Positions 11,925 to 23,700 of a stretch of 64,000 nucleotides of DNA are shown here, one piece after another (the first letter of the stretch is position 1; each line of letters opens with the position of its first letter). The DNA lies in contig CBFFRP010000398.1 of the NCBI GenBank assembly GCA_965644295.1, positions 1 through 64,000 of the forward strand, written 5' to 3'. A program made the position numbers and the translations under genes. The DNA comes from Paraphysomonas bandaiensis (taxonomy: Eukaryota; Chrysophyceae). The notes beneath the pieces were generated by a model. The model saw only the letters and a program-made list of their open reading frames with translations. It made no database searches and was not told where the DNA came from.

Positions 11925-12018
11925 GTTGAATTACCTAGTCACGCTATTTTTGGTGGAATAACCTAGTCAAAGTAATACATGACTCAACCTAGTCAACTTT
12001 GGTATTCAACCTAGTCGT
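11925..12018. repeat. Five irregularly spaced ACCTAGTC motifs
   Basis: ACCTAGTCA or ACCTAGTCG occurs five times within about 90 bp (near 11930, 11952, 11979, 12003 and 12018), at 16-30 bp spacing. The intervening bases differ, so this is not a simple tandem array. It could be a clustered protein-binding site or a decayed minisatellite. Confidence 0.6.
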
Positions 12019-12371
12019 TCTTATATCCATTGATTACACACTGTGACTGTCTAAGATACCATCTCACACCACACAATATATTAGTGGCTTACAGAGCATC
12101 AAAACAAACACTCAAACATAACAATAAGCTCATATATACATATCTACATAACACAGATGTACGTGTATGTCTATCTAGCCTATCTGTAGCATGTATGTAT
12201 ATAGCAATGGGTCCCTGTGAGTGTTATGGGGAGGAGGGTCCATGAAGCTGTGGGCATAACTCACTCTATGATCCGCAGGACATCTTGAGATCTTCATATG
12301 CTGGGAGTGATGGCGAAAACATAGGCAGCAGATTGTTTTCTGCCCACTCATAGCCGAATGATTGTGTGGTA

Positions 12372-13683
12372 AAGTCGATGTGATGCCCAAACCTGGTAAA
12401 GTGATTTTACCAGGTTTTGTTGGTGGATAGTAGATACTAAAAGTAACGTTGTTATGTTTAAACAATTACAAGTGTGTGTTGTCAACACAATTATTATTAA
12501 CTTAAACTGCTATAAGTGTTAAATTTCTACAGAAGTAGATAAAAAGAGCAGTACAAGTTAATAATAAGCGACGAGAGTAGAAGAAACGACGACTGGATGT
12601 TCATGTAGAATTTCAGCTGGTGGAAGAGGTGCAGATGGTGCAAGTGCAGGCGGATTCGGTTTATTCTCTTCATCTCCTCCTGCATAGCCATACACATCAC
12701 CCGTGATTCCTCTTGTTTCATTTAAAGTGCATGATGCATCCAGTATGGGCTCACTGGAAGCAGAAGTGACAACACATAATAAATAGATACTATATTACTT
12801 TAAATATATTACTATAAATAAAACGCAGTTATGTTTTTCTAGCTACTTACGGCAGGTTAAATGCTTACATGAAATGCCTTTGAAGTAAAGCTTTCGTAGT
12901 GGCAGTCCTTTCTTCTGCAGCATGCAATCTACACAATCAATCATTCTGATATTGTACTGTACACATATATATACATATAAAAGAAGTGGAATATATGAGA
13001 TCGTGTATCGTGATACATACCAGCAGTAGGTGTATTGTTGGCAACCCCAAGGAGAGTGACCGAAGGTGCAGATGGCTCCGATCGGCAACATCAAGAAGTA
13101 CTACCGAAGGCGCAGGAGAATCGATCACACCAGGAGGAGCGGTTGAATGTTGAGGTGGGATCAAATATTGTATCATGAGATAGTATGTGTGGCGTGAATT
13201 GGTTTTGTGATGACTATATATTGTACACAGTTATACTGCTGCAATGTGTTATATCTCGTTGAGCGGTGTGAATACATTATAAATATTGTTATATACAACG
13301 TGTGTCTCACGATGAGCTGAGTGAAGACTCAGTATGCTCATGTTGTACCGCTGGGAGATAGTGTATGACGTGTGTTGATTGAGTATGTATATGTTGAACT
13401 GACTGAATACTTTAGTAATAGATATGTGTGACCATTGGTTATGTGATGGCTATATGTTGTGTTAGGGTATAGATACCACTACTATGTATAATGTAACCGC
13501 TGCATTCTCACTTTTTTGACCTGTAACTAATATAAAATTTATTAAATGTCTCTAAAAACATGTTCTCTTTACACCTACTACATTATTAATTGCAAAACGC
13601 AACAAAACATCAACTAAAATCAACATTTTCAAAATTTCACCAGGTTTCGACCGCTTTACCAGGTTTGGGCATCACATCGACTT
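12372..13683. mobile_element. TIR element 1 of a new family (1312 bp, 3-bp TSD GTA)
   Basis: The left end AAGTCGATGTGATGCCC continues to AAACCTGGTAAAG; the right end at 13653-13683 is its inverse. GTA flanks both sides (12369-12371, 13684-13686). The flanks together match an uninterrupted copy of the same host repeat near 34755 (GTGTGGTACAAGGG), which shows the empty site. The interior carries short exon-like proline-rich frames on the minus strand but no complete transposase. Confidence 0.85.
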
Positions 13684-13998
13684 GTACAAGGGACACCAAT
13701 AAGTGTCACTTGTGTAGACGTCTTTGTGCCCTGACGAATAAACAATAAACAGGCATCCGGGACAGGGCGCACCTGGAGGGTAGCCGGGGTATTGGGCTGC
13801 CTGCTGAAGTCAAGCATCCGGGATGCTCACCTCTTAAGGACTCAAAATCAAGCAACCCGTAGATGTCAGGTACATCAACATTCTGCTTGCTCACGACGTT
13901 TGCTTTTTGGTGGTTGCACCTTATTACTTGCGGCGATATGCACAAGCAGCTTCCGTAGCGTTAAATAGTATAATAATAGAGTTTGTAAATGTGTACTA
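13684..13998. repeat. Dispersed repeat, copy A (right part)
   Basis: Begins GTACAAGGGACACCAATAAG and continues with GGGGTATTGGGCTGCCTGC, ATCCGGGATGCTCACCTC and CAACATTCTGCTTGCTCACG. The same ordered blocks occur at 34755-35010. Its left part lies at about 12335-12371, cut off by TIR element 1. Richer in G+C than its surroundings. Nature unknown (non-LTR, SINE-like or a decayed element). Confidence 0.8.
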
Positions 13999-14138
13999 TA
14001 GTCGATGTAATCGAAAAACTCAACTAAAAATTGTAATTAACATTAACATAGTTCTCGAAGTAGTACTTATATGTGACACTTTTCGATATATGAAACCTGG
14101 TGAAATCACTTTCCCAGGTTTGTTGATCACATCGACTT
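13999..14138. mobile_element. TIR element 3 of the family (140 bp, 3-bp TSD CTA)
   Basis: The left end TAGTCGATGTAATC and the right end GATCACATCGACTT are degenerate versions of the family ends. CTA flanks both sides (13996-13998, 14139-14141). It is the shortest copy, with an interior of only about 80 bp between the ends. Confidence 0.7.
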
Positions 14139-14174
14139 CTAGTTAGTTATTAGTTACAGGTAGACGTCTACCTT

Positions 14175-15055
14175 AAGTCGAGGTAATACCAAAACCTGGG
14201 TTTTGATGTAAAACCTGGTGAAATTTTTGATGATGGTTGGAAAAGGGTATAACTATGCACAATAAGTAACTATGAAGATAATAACAGTATGAAAAGTATT
14301 ATTTATAATATTTTTTACTAATTTCTTCCATATTACTTCAGTTTTACAGCAATAAAAGTCACCGACTACACATATATATTACATACAGTTCACAAGTATG
14401 AATTATAACCATCTCACTATACACCACTTTACCATCTCACTAAACATCACTATACCATCTCAGAATACACCCACATACCATCTCACTATACACCCATATA
14501 CCATCTCACACCCATATACCATCTCACTATTATAATACACCCATACCATATTACTATGCATCACTATACCATCCCACTATATTATACCACTATACCATCT
14601 ACTGTATACCACTATACCACCTAACTATACATCACTACACTATCTCACTATACACCCATATACCATCTCACACCCATATACCATCTCACTATACACCCAT
14701 CCCATATTACTAATACTGCTTCGTTTCCGAGCATAGGTACTAATACTACTGTAAGTAGTAGTGGTAAAGATAGCTATATGCGTATGCAATGTATCCGAAA
14801 TCAGGCTATTCGGTTGGAGCGTTTGCAGTCTCAAGCGAAGCAGATGTAGCTATATGAGAATATGATATTACAAAACACAAGTAATAATAGCAGGGCCAAC
14901 TTTTAACGCAATAAATACTGCTAATAACAACTATACTTGCGACTTTTTCTTTATCTTTAACCTCGCAGATACAAATTACAGTAAAATAATAACTCAATAC
15001 TTATATATGAAACCTGGTGAAATTGCTTTACCAGGTTTTGGTATTACCTCGACTT
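14175..15055. mobile_element. TIR element 2 of the family (881 bp, 3-bp TSD CTT)
   Basis: The left end AAGTCGAGGTAATACC and the right end GGTATTACCTCGACTT are exact inverses, followed inward by AAACCTGG/CCAGGTTT. CTT flanks both sides (14172-14174, 15056-15058). The interior holds a minisatellite and no transposase. Confidence 0.85.
14408..14702. repeat. Minisatellite (ACCATCTCACTATACACC-type)
   Basis: About a dozen imperfect tandem units of roughly 18-25 bp built from ATACCATCTCACTATACACC, lying wholly inside TIR element 2. Confidence 0.85.
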
Positions 15056-15321
15056 CTTGCTCGACTAGGGAACTATATATTGTAAAATAAAAAATATTTT
15101 ATTGATTGGTGCATCGGCCAAAAGTTAAAACTAAGTGTAGTATATGTCAACATTTTCGTTGACATTATATCAACATATTTACTTAGAAAGAGAAACACGC
15201 ACTGACAGTTGTCAACTTGATACTTGATAATATTATATCACATTGCACAATGTATATATAACGTACACAGCCAAATATTATGGCATTACATCCCTAATTG
15301 CATTACTTACACTTCACAGTT
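15056..15321. other. Intergenic, no gene seen
   Basis: Short AT-rich spacer holding the 3' end of the CorA gene transcript; nothing else recognised. Confidence 0.4.
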
Positions 15322-16848
15322 TTATTTGAAAGGAATTAACTTCAAAAAGTTACGTTTCATCCACTGTCCGGCAGTAATTTGAGTGTCACCATCCTTTTTC
15401 GTCGTAGCCACATTATGACCACCCCGTCGTACTTTCCCAAGCATATCCATCCAACCCTTACTCACAAATATATAGATACACACAAAAACGCACACCGCAC
15501 AAGATCCCCAAAACCAATTAGTCCCATTCTTCTGCTTCAACATGTACACCAACACACCACCATTCTCAAAATTCATACCAAATATTCCCGCTATGAAAGT
15601 CAGCGGCAAAAAAACCGTAGCTACAAGAGACAGTACGATATTGATTTGTTCATTTCTCCGGTTGATGATACCGTTTATGTTTTCCGTTATTCGCACCAAT
15701 TCCACATCCATATCGGTAATAACATCCAGCGCGTGCTCATAACTGCTAATAACATCACTCACCCACTCTTCAGGTAATAACGCTGCTAACTTCTCTTTAT
15801 TTTCCACAAGGCACTTAGTAGACCGATCTGTTAAATTTTCCATCAGTTTGAATCCGCTCTGAATAAAATCTACTCTATCCAGTATGGCATTTCCTTCCAC
15901 ATGATTCGGTGGGCGCTCGCGGACGTATACCATATCGTGCAAACGTAACTGACGCTGGGAATAGAACGATATAACAGGCGCTGTCATCTCTAGCATTACA
16001 TAGCATGCTTCGTATAGGAAGTACGCAGGTCCGGTCCGTTCGATCTCTTGAATTACCGGTGCAGAATTGATTCGACTGCATAAGTCTTGATAGGTTCGAC
16101 CAGTGTACGCCCCAGTTGTGCCAGCAGTGTGATGCTGCTCCTTACTTTCCTCCTCACGGACGTTGGAAGCCTTCAGAGTGTGCAAAACATTACGCAAACT
16201 CATCGCATTAGAGCGGTGGTGTTTCAAGGAAAGTTTTGCATCATCTGTGATAATGCTACCCGCACCACTACCAGAGTCGTCGGTGTACACTTCTTTCATA
16301 GCGGCATAAGTTCGGCGCTCTTGTGTAATTACAACGCTCTCGCACATATACATAAAAAGCTTAACTGCACAGATGATACCGTCTTCGTGTTGACAGTATG
16401 ATGTAATTGTAGCCAGCATGGTGTCATCCCCGAAGAAATTAAAAGTCGTTCGTGGCAAAGTATCGAGGAAAGATCTCATTGCTATTGGTTTCATAGAGAA
16501 ATGAGACGCAACGAGCTGCAAACATCTCTTATCAATCACATGAATCCAAGTAAACAGTCCTGTCATAGATGTAAGAAAAGATGTCACCTCTGACATAGTA
16601 ACTATTCGCTCTACTGTTTTATGGTTCTCAATAGTGTTTACGATTATCGCCGTTTTGTTTTCTTCCACTTTCGTATATCCGAATGGCTGTATAGGCCGTG
16701 GCATGAAACTGATATCTCGATAGAGTATACAGTGATTAAGCATCATACCACTTTGTAATATTTGTTCTTCTGAACATTGTATGATATGTTTATGTTGTTC
16801 ATAATCATCTGTTGTTAATAGTGCTGATAGTCTCCTCTTCTGTACCAT
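15322..16848 (-). CDS. CorA/MRS2-type Mg2+ channel
   Basis: Single exon, 508 aa. The C-terminal two transmembrane helices are clear: the first ends in FIAGIFGMNFENGG (GMN at residues 424-426, the signature of the CorA pore), the second is FWGSCAVCVFVCIYIFVS. In front lies a long helical region with NEQINIVLSLVATVFLPLT, as in the pore-lining helix of the family. The soluble N-terminal domain is divergent. The family passes Mg2+ (or other divalent ions) as a homopentamer; which membrane it sits in cannot be read here, and no targeting peptide is evident. The conserved acid after GMN (usually E) is present as FEN. The start at 16848 is the first Met of the frame. Confidence 0.88.
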   Translation of the reverse strand: MVQKRRLSALLTTDDYEQHKHIIQCSEEQILQSGMMLNHCILYRDISFMPRPIQPFGYTKVEENKTAIIVNTIENHKTVERIVTMSEVTSFLTSMTGLFTWIHVIDKRCLQLVASHFSMKPIAMRSFLDTLPRTTFNFFGDDTMLATITSYCQHEDGIICAVKLFMYMCESVVITQERRTYAAMKEVYTDDSGSGAGSIITDDAKLSLKHHRSNAMSLRNVLHTLKASNVREEESKEQHHTAGTTGAYTGRTYQDLCSRINSAPVIQEIERTGPAYFLYEACYVMLEMTAPVISFYSQRQLRLHDMVYVRERPPNHVEGNAILDRVDFIQSGFKLMENLTDRSTKCLVENKEKLAALLPEEWVSDVISSYEHALDVITDMDVELVRITENINGIINRRNEQINIVLSLVATVFLPLTFIAGIFGMNFENGGVLVYMLKQKNGTNWFWGSCAVCVFVCIYIFVSKGWMDMLGKVRRGGHNVATTKKDGDTQITAGQWMKRNFLKLIPFK

Positions 16849-17360
16849 TATATATGAGGGATATCCTACCTATAGATAGATTATACTAGACCACTCATAT
16901 ATAGATATAGGGATTGGTTACCCTTCAATGATGCTGTGATGTATGTAATGGTGGTTTGTTTATATTGGAGTTGAGTTGTAGCTAGCTATACTCTGTATGA
17001 ATAAGAGTAGGCATATAAGATAACGATCTCGATGCATGTACAGAGCAAGTACAGCATATCTGGACAGTGTATACGTTGTTTCCCTATATATATATATAAT
17101 ATATACGGTATACAGTACAGGTATGAATAGATTCAATAGTCATATATCTACTCAGAATACGACAGAGTACAGAGTGTATACCTGACAGCACCAGCAGTAC
17201 ACATGTTCTAGAATAGAGATGTATATATATATGAGAATGTCAAGAATTTTATAGCCACACCTGTAGCATATAGTCCTTCTATAGTACACTGATACCTGCA
17301 GAGGTCCATTCTTCACATACTTTACCATTTATAAGAGTAATTAAATTTATTCAAAGAATT
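16849..17360. promoter_or_regulatory. Divergent promoter region, CorA / Fes1
   Basis: 512-bp spacer between two genes transcribed away from each other, with a TATATATATAT run near 17085-17105. Both promoters must lie here; no defined factor sites are recognised. Confidence 0.5.
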
Positions 17361-18401
17361 ATGAGTTATCCTCAGTGGCTTGGATTATTGAAATGGAGTT
17401 TAGCACAGACAGATGGTACATCTGAATCTGATTTCTCTCAAATGACAGAAGAAAACAAGAAGTGGCTCGAAGAGGTTATGAAGGAAATGGTCAAAGATGA
17501 ACCTCATAGACTTTCTGAAATACTAACAACATTTTCGGAAATTGTAGACAGAGGTATCAAATCTGAGGATGAAGGACAAATCGTTGATTTATTGGAAGAA
17601 GCTCATGACATGATTGACCAGATAGACATGGCTAATATATTTGTCAAATTTGGAGGCATTAAGGCCCTATTAGGTTTTTTAAATTGTGGAACACTATCGG
17701 ATAACGCGAAGTGTATCGTATGCGTAATATGTGGTGAATTGTCCCAGAACAATCCTTCAGTCCAGGAAGCTATGTTGATGCAAGGTGTATTGGACCAGTT
17801 GTGCGTTGTCTGTGCATCAGATGTATCACCGAAGTTGTGTGATAAAACCTTATATGCCATATCTTGTGTTATTCGTGGCTATAGTCCGGGAGAGGCTCGC
17901 TTTTGCACTGAATTAACTGGTCACGTGTTACTAAATCGCATTTTATTGCGCGGAGACATGGCCTGCAGCAAAAGAGTTTTCTTTTTGTCAAATGCACTCG
18001 TAATGTCAGATTTCACTTCCCCAACTCGGATTGAGCACATTAGTAATGCTGTATTGAGTTTCTGTATTAGTATGTTACATCGTGGGGAATGTAATAGTGA
18101 TACGTGTGACATATGCTTGCAACTACTTATGACGCTTTCTGAGTCCTCTTCTGGACATAATATGTTAGTAACATACAAAGCACAGTTAGAAGATTGCCTC
18201 AACTATATGGAAGCTAATCCTGTTGAGTTGGATTCAGATGACACAGAATGGATATCTAGTGAGAGGCAGAGGGTAGCTGGTGTGATTAGTACTCTTAGGG
18301 AGAGAATAAAGAAGGGACCTCCTCCAGTCACACATGGAAGTGGTGAAATGACATCTCCAACCGAAGCTGCTCCGTCTTCCAATTTGATGATGCTTACCTA
18401 A
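17361..18401 (+). CDS. FES1: Fes1/HspBP1-like Hsp70 nucleotide exchange factor
   Basis: Single exon, 346 aa. The N terminus (WLGLLKWSLAQTDGT) is the Fes1 signature, followed by armadillo-like helices (NAKCIVCVICGELSQNNPSVQ, then LCDKTLYAISCVIRGYSPGE), which match the HspBP1/Fes1 core where the pattern 'QNNPxVQ' and 'KALxAISCLIR' recurs. The family binds the Hsp70 ATPase domain and speeds ADP release in the cytosol, aiding folding and degradation of misfolded proteins. The last 60 residues are polar and disordered. The neighbour RABL2 is convergent and unrelated. Confidence 0.9.
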   Translation: MSYPQWLGLLKWSLAQTDGTSESDFSQMTEENKKWLEEVMKEMVKDEPHRLSEILTTFSEIVDRGIKSEDEGQIVDLLEEAHDMIDQIDMANIFVKFGGIKALLGFLNCGTLSDNAKCIVCVICGELSQNNPSVQEAMLMQGVLDQLCVVCASDVSPKLCDKTLYAISCVIRGYSPGEARFCTELTGHVLLNRILLRGDMACSKRVFFLSNALVMSDFTSPTRIEHISNAVLSFCISMLHRGECNSDTCDICLQLLMTLSESSSGHNMLVTYKAQLEDCLNYMEANPVELDSDDTEWISSERQRVAGVISTLRERIKKGPPPVTHGSGEMTSPTEAAPSSNLMMLT

Positions 18402-18889
18402 TTGAAGAATACTATGTAGCTAGTTTAAATTTGACACTTTCATGATATAAATTGAAATTATAACTTCTCTATATTCTGCTGGCCCCGACCCGACATGCTG
18501 TATTGAGCAGTGGATATACTGAACTGCTATTAGCCTGAGTGCTTAATCTTATCTTCTAGAATGTGAAATTAGATACCCAAGAATTATTCTCCGAGGTACC
18601 ACGTAGGTAGTAAGTAGATAAGAACCGAATGGTGAACTGATTTCAGAAATTGAAAACTATTGGAAAATGGTTAAGAGCTTTATACTCTAAACAACTTCAT
18701 CACACCCGGATGAAGAAGCACTGCAACTACACCGTTCAATCTATCTCTAGATATTGAAGCAAGTTGTACACTACATAATTATCCTAATATCACACCCATC
18801 ACTGGCATAAATAACACACTCTTCCTCTACCATAGTTTCAAAATAACAAAACTGTTAGCTTTCTTGGTTTTACATGTAACCTAGCTGTG
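18402..18889. other. Convergent intergenic region (Fes1 / RABL2)
   Basis: 488-bp AT-rich 3' flanks of two converging genes; no further gene seen. Confidence 0.4.
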
Positions 18890-20111
18890 TCATTTTCCGT
18901 CCTCCTCGTCATCTTTCTCATCCTCGTCCCTAATTTTCTGTTTTCATAGTTGTCAACACACATAACCATGACATATAATACAAAATATAATATAATACGT
19001 ATTGTGTATGTATGAATAGAAAACTGGGTGCAAATTAGCTACGAGCATATAATACACACGGCACCATACCGAGTCCGCCAGCAGCTCTAGCATATCTGAC
19101 AGGACATCACCCCCTCCACACTTGAATCGCTTGGCTTCCATCACTGCACTCTGGAATACCTGCACGATCATAGACCACACTAAGAATTACGTGATGAATT
19201 CCAGCTGCCTGACACACCTTGACAACATTCGTGCCATCAGCAGCAGATACGAAAAAGAATGGGAGATTATTCTTGGCTGCAAATTTAAAATTCTTGCGTG
19301 TCACCTGTACAAGGCCATGGTGTAATTCAGTAAAGCGTTTGCTAGCTCAAAACAATATACATCTACATTGATATTTAAATAGGCTTACATTATAATCAAC
19401 ATCAATTTTGTTGGCCACAAGGACGCACGGTATAGATGGGCAATACTCTCGAAGCTCTTTGTACCAATCAGAAAGATGTTGATACGTAATTTTCCGCGTC
19501 ACGTCAAATACCAGTATACAGCAATGTGCCCTGAAAAACATTGACACACAACACGCTTTAGATCTACGCAAGTGACTAGACATTGATGACTACACATGCA
19601 TACCTGTAATAGTACGAGGGGTGCATTCTGTTGAATGTTTCCTGGCCAGCTGTGTCCCAGAAATCTGCAAACGAACAATTATATGAAACACCAATTCACA
19701 TAGTAACGCAGTCATGCATCAATTATAATATGAAGGATATGTTGCCGTTTAGGGGAGATACTACTGCACATCACCGTTATCCATACCTACTGTTGATATG
19801 TTTTTGTCGTCCCCAATGGATATCTCCTTTCGATATAACGTCAATGCATATGTGGACAGCTATAACATCAAGTTGTTTCTATTAACCCCACGCTTACGTA
19901 TGGCAGCGAATAATAGCACCTGTCTTGGATTGTAATCATCCATCAAATATCGTTCCACTAATTTCGATTTGCCAACTGCAGAGTCTCCCAACAATATAAT
20001 CTAATGGCATTATCAACAATAAGTACACTTGAAGACTATTTGGCTGTTACGAGCCCATACCTTAAAATCAGGATCAGGTAGTGAGTCTTCACCATTCTTT
20101 TCGTCTGCCAT
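18890..20111 (-). CDS. RABL2: RABL2-family small GTPase (ciliary), 8 exons
   Basis: Exons (minus) 20111-20061, 20000-19920, 19859-19787, 19664-19604, 19530-19389, 19304-19218, 19159-19070 and 18937-18890 join to 633 nt, 210 aa. GTP motifs: GDSAVGKSK (P-loop), DFWDTAGQE (switch II) and ANKID. RABL2 rather than Rab or Ran is shown by LSTYALTLYRK, AHCCILVFDVTRKITYQHLS and the block FVSAADGTNVVKVFQSAV. There is no C-terminal prenylation cysteine, as in RABL2; the tail is acidic (RDEDEKDDEEDGK). In other organisms RABL2 loads intraflagellar-transport trains at the basal body, so this supports a flagellated life stage. Exons 7 and 8 are joined across a 132-bp intron. It is divergent from the giant 20797 gene. 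Confidence 0.93.
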
Positions 20112-20796
20112 ATTTGACTATTCTCTTAAATTCAATTAATATAAAATCAACAGCTCTGTATGATGATGTGGCTTGGCTGGCTTCTGAAAGAATTGCACAG
20201 TCAATGATGCAATCGTTTATCGAGAACGCCGATAAACCCAAAGAGTAGTATATAGTCTTTTATATCAAAGCAAGCCCTTCATATAAATGTAATCTAGACC
20301 TTTTGAAACACACCACACTGTACATACTGCCTATATAGCTACCTGCTGTACGTCTACTGCTATGTATATGTATGAACTGTATTTCCAATACTGTGATACG
20401 CTTTTGTTGCTGCATCTCGAAAGAATCAATACAGTTTTTAAAGTGACATATGTATTTGGTTATAATTATAGGGTATTTTGATGATATTTTTCAGGTTTTT
20501 TCTTAATTTTAGTGTTTTTTATAGATTCTATTTGATGAAACGCCTATACGATATAAAGTATAGGGTACATCTACTGTACATATATCTGTATATGCATGTA
20601 CGATAGTTCAGGGATGTAATGAAGAAACTAGAGATGTGGCTACAATGAGAAGTAGTCATTAATCCATAGATATTATAATCAATTACAGTGTTATTATTGT
20701 ATCTTGGATTCAAACTATTCAGGTCATCAACCCAACCAGTGCTCTTTATAATCTAATAATCATGATTGAATCCATACGAAGCTGTGCATTAGATTA
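20112..20796. promoter_or_regulatory. Divergent promoter region, RABL2 / giant CLU-LamG-LRR gene
   Basis: 685-bp AT-rich spacer shared by two genes transcribed away from each other. No X-box was recognised with confidence. Shared ciliary regulation is therefore only a suggestion from position. Confidence 0.4.
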
Positions 20797-23700
20797 ATGG
20801 GAAATCGGCTATCAACAATCAACCATGAAGACTGTAAAGGTCCCACCCTTAATGTAGAATTCTTTAAGACAGTACGTGCAAAGTGGGTGGAATATTTTGT
20901 ATCTCGTTTAAATGAAAATGCACTGTCTGATTTGGAGATTTCAAATACAAATCAAATGCTTCAATGGAGGGATTACTTTAAGATCTTGTCAGAAGTAAAG
21001 GAATACTCAGAGAGGGATGCAGATATCAAAAAGAGATTGACATGGCATCCTACAACCTGTGGATATATGATGCAGCCCGAAATTGTTGTACCAGATACTC
21101 CACCAAGTCCGGTGAAAGGTCTGCCGGACGATTACACAGAAGATGAAGCGTCGGATATGAGTGAGTCTGAAGTATATTCCAGTGATGAAAATGATGTACA
21201 TATTCAAAAATCTAACACGCACTCCACTGATCCCGATAACAATAACAACGGCATTGCTGACGAAGGTGACACTGAGGAAGCGGAATCTTCTGAGGGTGAC
21301 ATTTCCTCAACTGAATTTGTTCCTCCTAGACACTGGGATGCTACAAAGCTCAGCCCCATATTTTTTGGATATAATAATATGACTGTTCAAGAATACCGAC
21401 AGACTATTGAAGAAACTAAAGAAATGACTAAACGAGCTGAGCAGAGAGCTGTCCAGAAGGCCTTGGACTCACGTTTGTCTGCTCTGCAAGAATACGAGTC
21501 AAGTACTAAAAATAGAGAGAGACTCCGCTTAGAGAAGATTAAAGAGCTGGAGGAGGCATATGACACGGAGAGGAAAAGGAGAGATGAAGATCTTGCGAGG
21601 AAGAAGAGCAGCCTCCCGGAGATGGGATTTAAAATGTATAAGGTATGACGCTGTTTCCATTGCAGAAATCGGACTAATGTATGCGCTGTTTCTGCACCAT
21701 AGGTTCAATGGGATAAAGAGTATAACGCCGCAGAAGAGGCTTTTGAAGCCGAGATTACAGAAATGCGTCGAGTAAGTATGGGATGTCACTACGCTATACA
21801 TGATAAGTATTTGACAGTACGCCTTATTATGTTTGTTTGAATTACACTATGACTGTATTGTATAAAAGTATATTACAGAGAACTGAAGTGTCTGATGTTT
21901 GGATAATTACGTGATATTAATAAATTAGGTTCATATCATGAAAACTGCTGATGACCAAGTGGCTTGCCGCACTCGTAAGGAAGATGTCGAAGCTTTCAAA
22001 GATGCAGAGAACCAAGACCTTCCAGCGGCTGAAAGACTGGAAGAGATTTCTAAAGCTGAAATGGCTCTGTGGATAGAGGAGGTTGAAGTAAGAACAGAAG
22101 CAATGGAAGCTGCGAGACAAGAGTACAATGTAAGCACTTGTGTTTGGGGCCTATGCAAGTTTCATTCGCTATATATATATATATACAGTGAACACAACTG
22201 CATATGTAATATTTGTGCACAGAAACTTCGTGAAGAATTTGCAAAAGTACAGACTAATAAACGCAAGGCTATGGAAATGAAGTCGACGTTGAACGTGACT
22301 GAGACAAAGGTTGATAAGTGCATTATTTAGCTACATCCTCGTGTGTCTGATCCTGATATTTTGAACTTCGTATATATTATCCTGTCTACATATTTATGGT
22401 ATTGTATTTTATAGGTACGAACGATGCAGCGCCGATTAGAAGAAGCCCTCAACAACCTATCTGATGCCGAAACACTCTTAGACCGATCTATACGCATCAA
22501 GGATCAGCAGGATAAGTTACTACCACTTTTCCAAATTGTTTCTGGTGAAGCTCGGTCTAAGGAATGCCGTCTTGATGTAATGTTGTGTTGTCTTGTCGTC
22601 CTTTGCTCTGGCACTTTCGACCAAAAATTGGCACAGGTGATTCAAGCTTATGATGCCGATCGTACAGGTTATTTTAATTTTAAATTTTTGGTTCACATTC
22701 AAATGGTGTTTCACACGGCTTTTCATGTCCTAAACTATCTTCCGTTTCCTCCAGTCGAGGAGGAGGTTACATATATCACTGAGCGAGCTTTCTTAGATCG
22801 TGGGATGCATGATTTTTCAAAGGCAGAACTGAACCAATACGAGCTGAAGCAGTTTCTAGTGACGTGTTTAGGAACGTGTAAACCTTTGTGCTCTCTTCTC
22901 GGCATAGCCCCGCGGGAGTTGTACGGTTCTTATCAAAGAAATAAAATGTCTGTCATCATGTTGAATCAAAAAGGACTTGTCAATATGTCGACATGTCGCT
23001 ACAGATATCATTACAGTCTTATCCAATACAAACCCTTACTTCATCCAGAGCATGTGGCTTCTATACATGATCTTGCGCTTGGCATGGGTGCAAACGACCC
23101 TCTCAGGAGTGATTACACGAAATTTACTAAGAAAGCAAAGAAAGCGAGTGACTCTTACGTAGTTCCTCTGGATACCGGTCACCTAACGAATCTCATGTAT
23201 CATAGCAATAAAATACGACAAGAAAGCGCTATTGTTATTCAAACTATGGCGAGGGCGTACATACAACGCCGTCAGGCAGAATTCGAAGCCAAGCGCAGAG
23301 CGTTCAGCTCTGCGAAGCAATTGGCCATGCAGGAAATGAAGGAAAAAGTGCTGAACGAATTCAAACGCCGGGAGGCGTCTGAAGGGACAGCTAAAATGAA
23401 ATGGGATGCCCAGGTGTGTATAGATATTCAGGGATATTGTGCGTATGTGTTACGCTAGAATACTTTGTAGATTTATTGGTTGCGCAGTGTTGTTAATTCT
23501 ATTATATCATAAGTAAATGTAATCATTGCCTTTATGTGTACAGGTGAGAATGCGTCAAGCGAAACTAAGATCTAGCGGCACGAATCTTAGCCGTGCAGAT
23601 GTCGTGATGGTGATGATGGAGGAGGCAATTACTCGGTCACGTGAAGAGATTGAGGCACGGTTTCGTAAGCTTGAAGAAGAGGAAGGATTAGACCCGGTGG

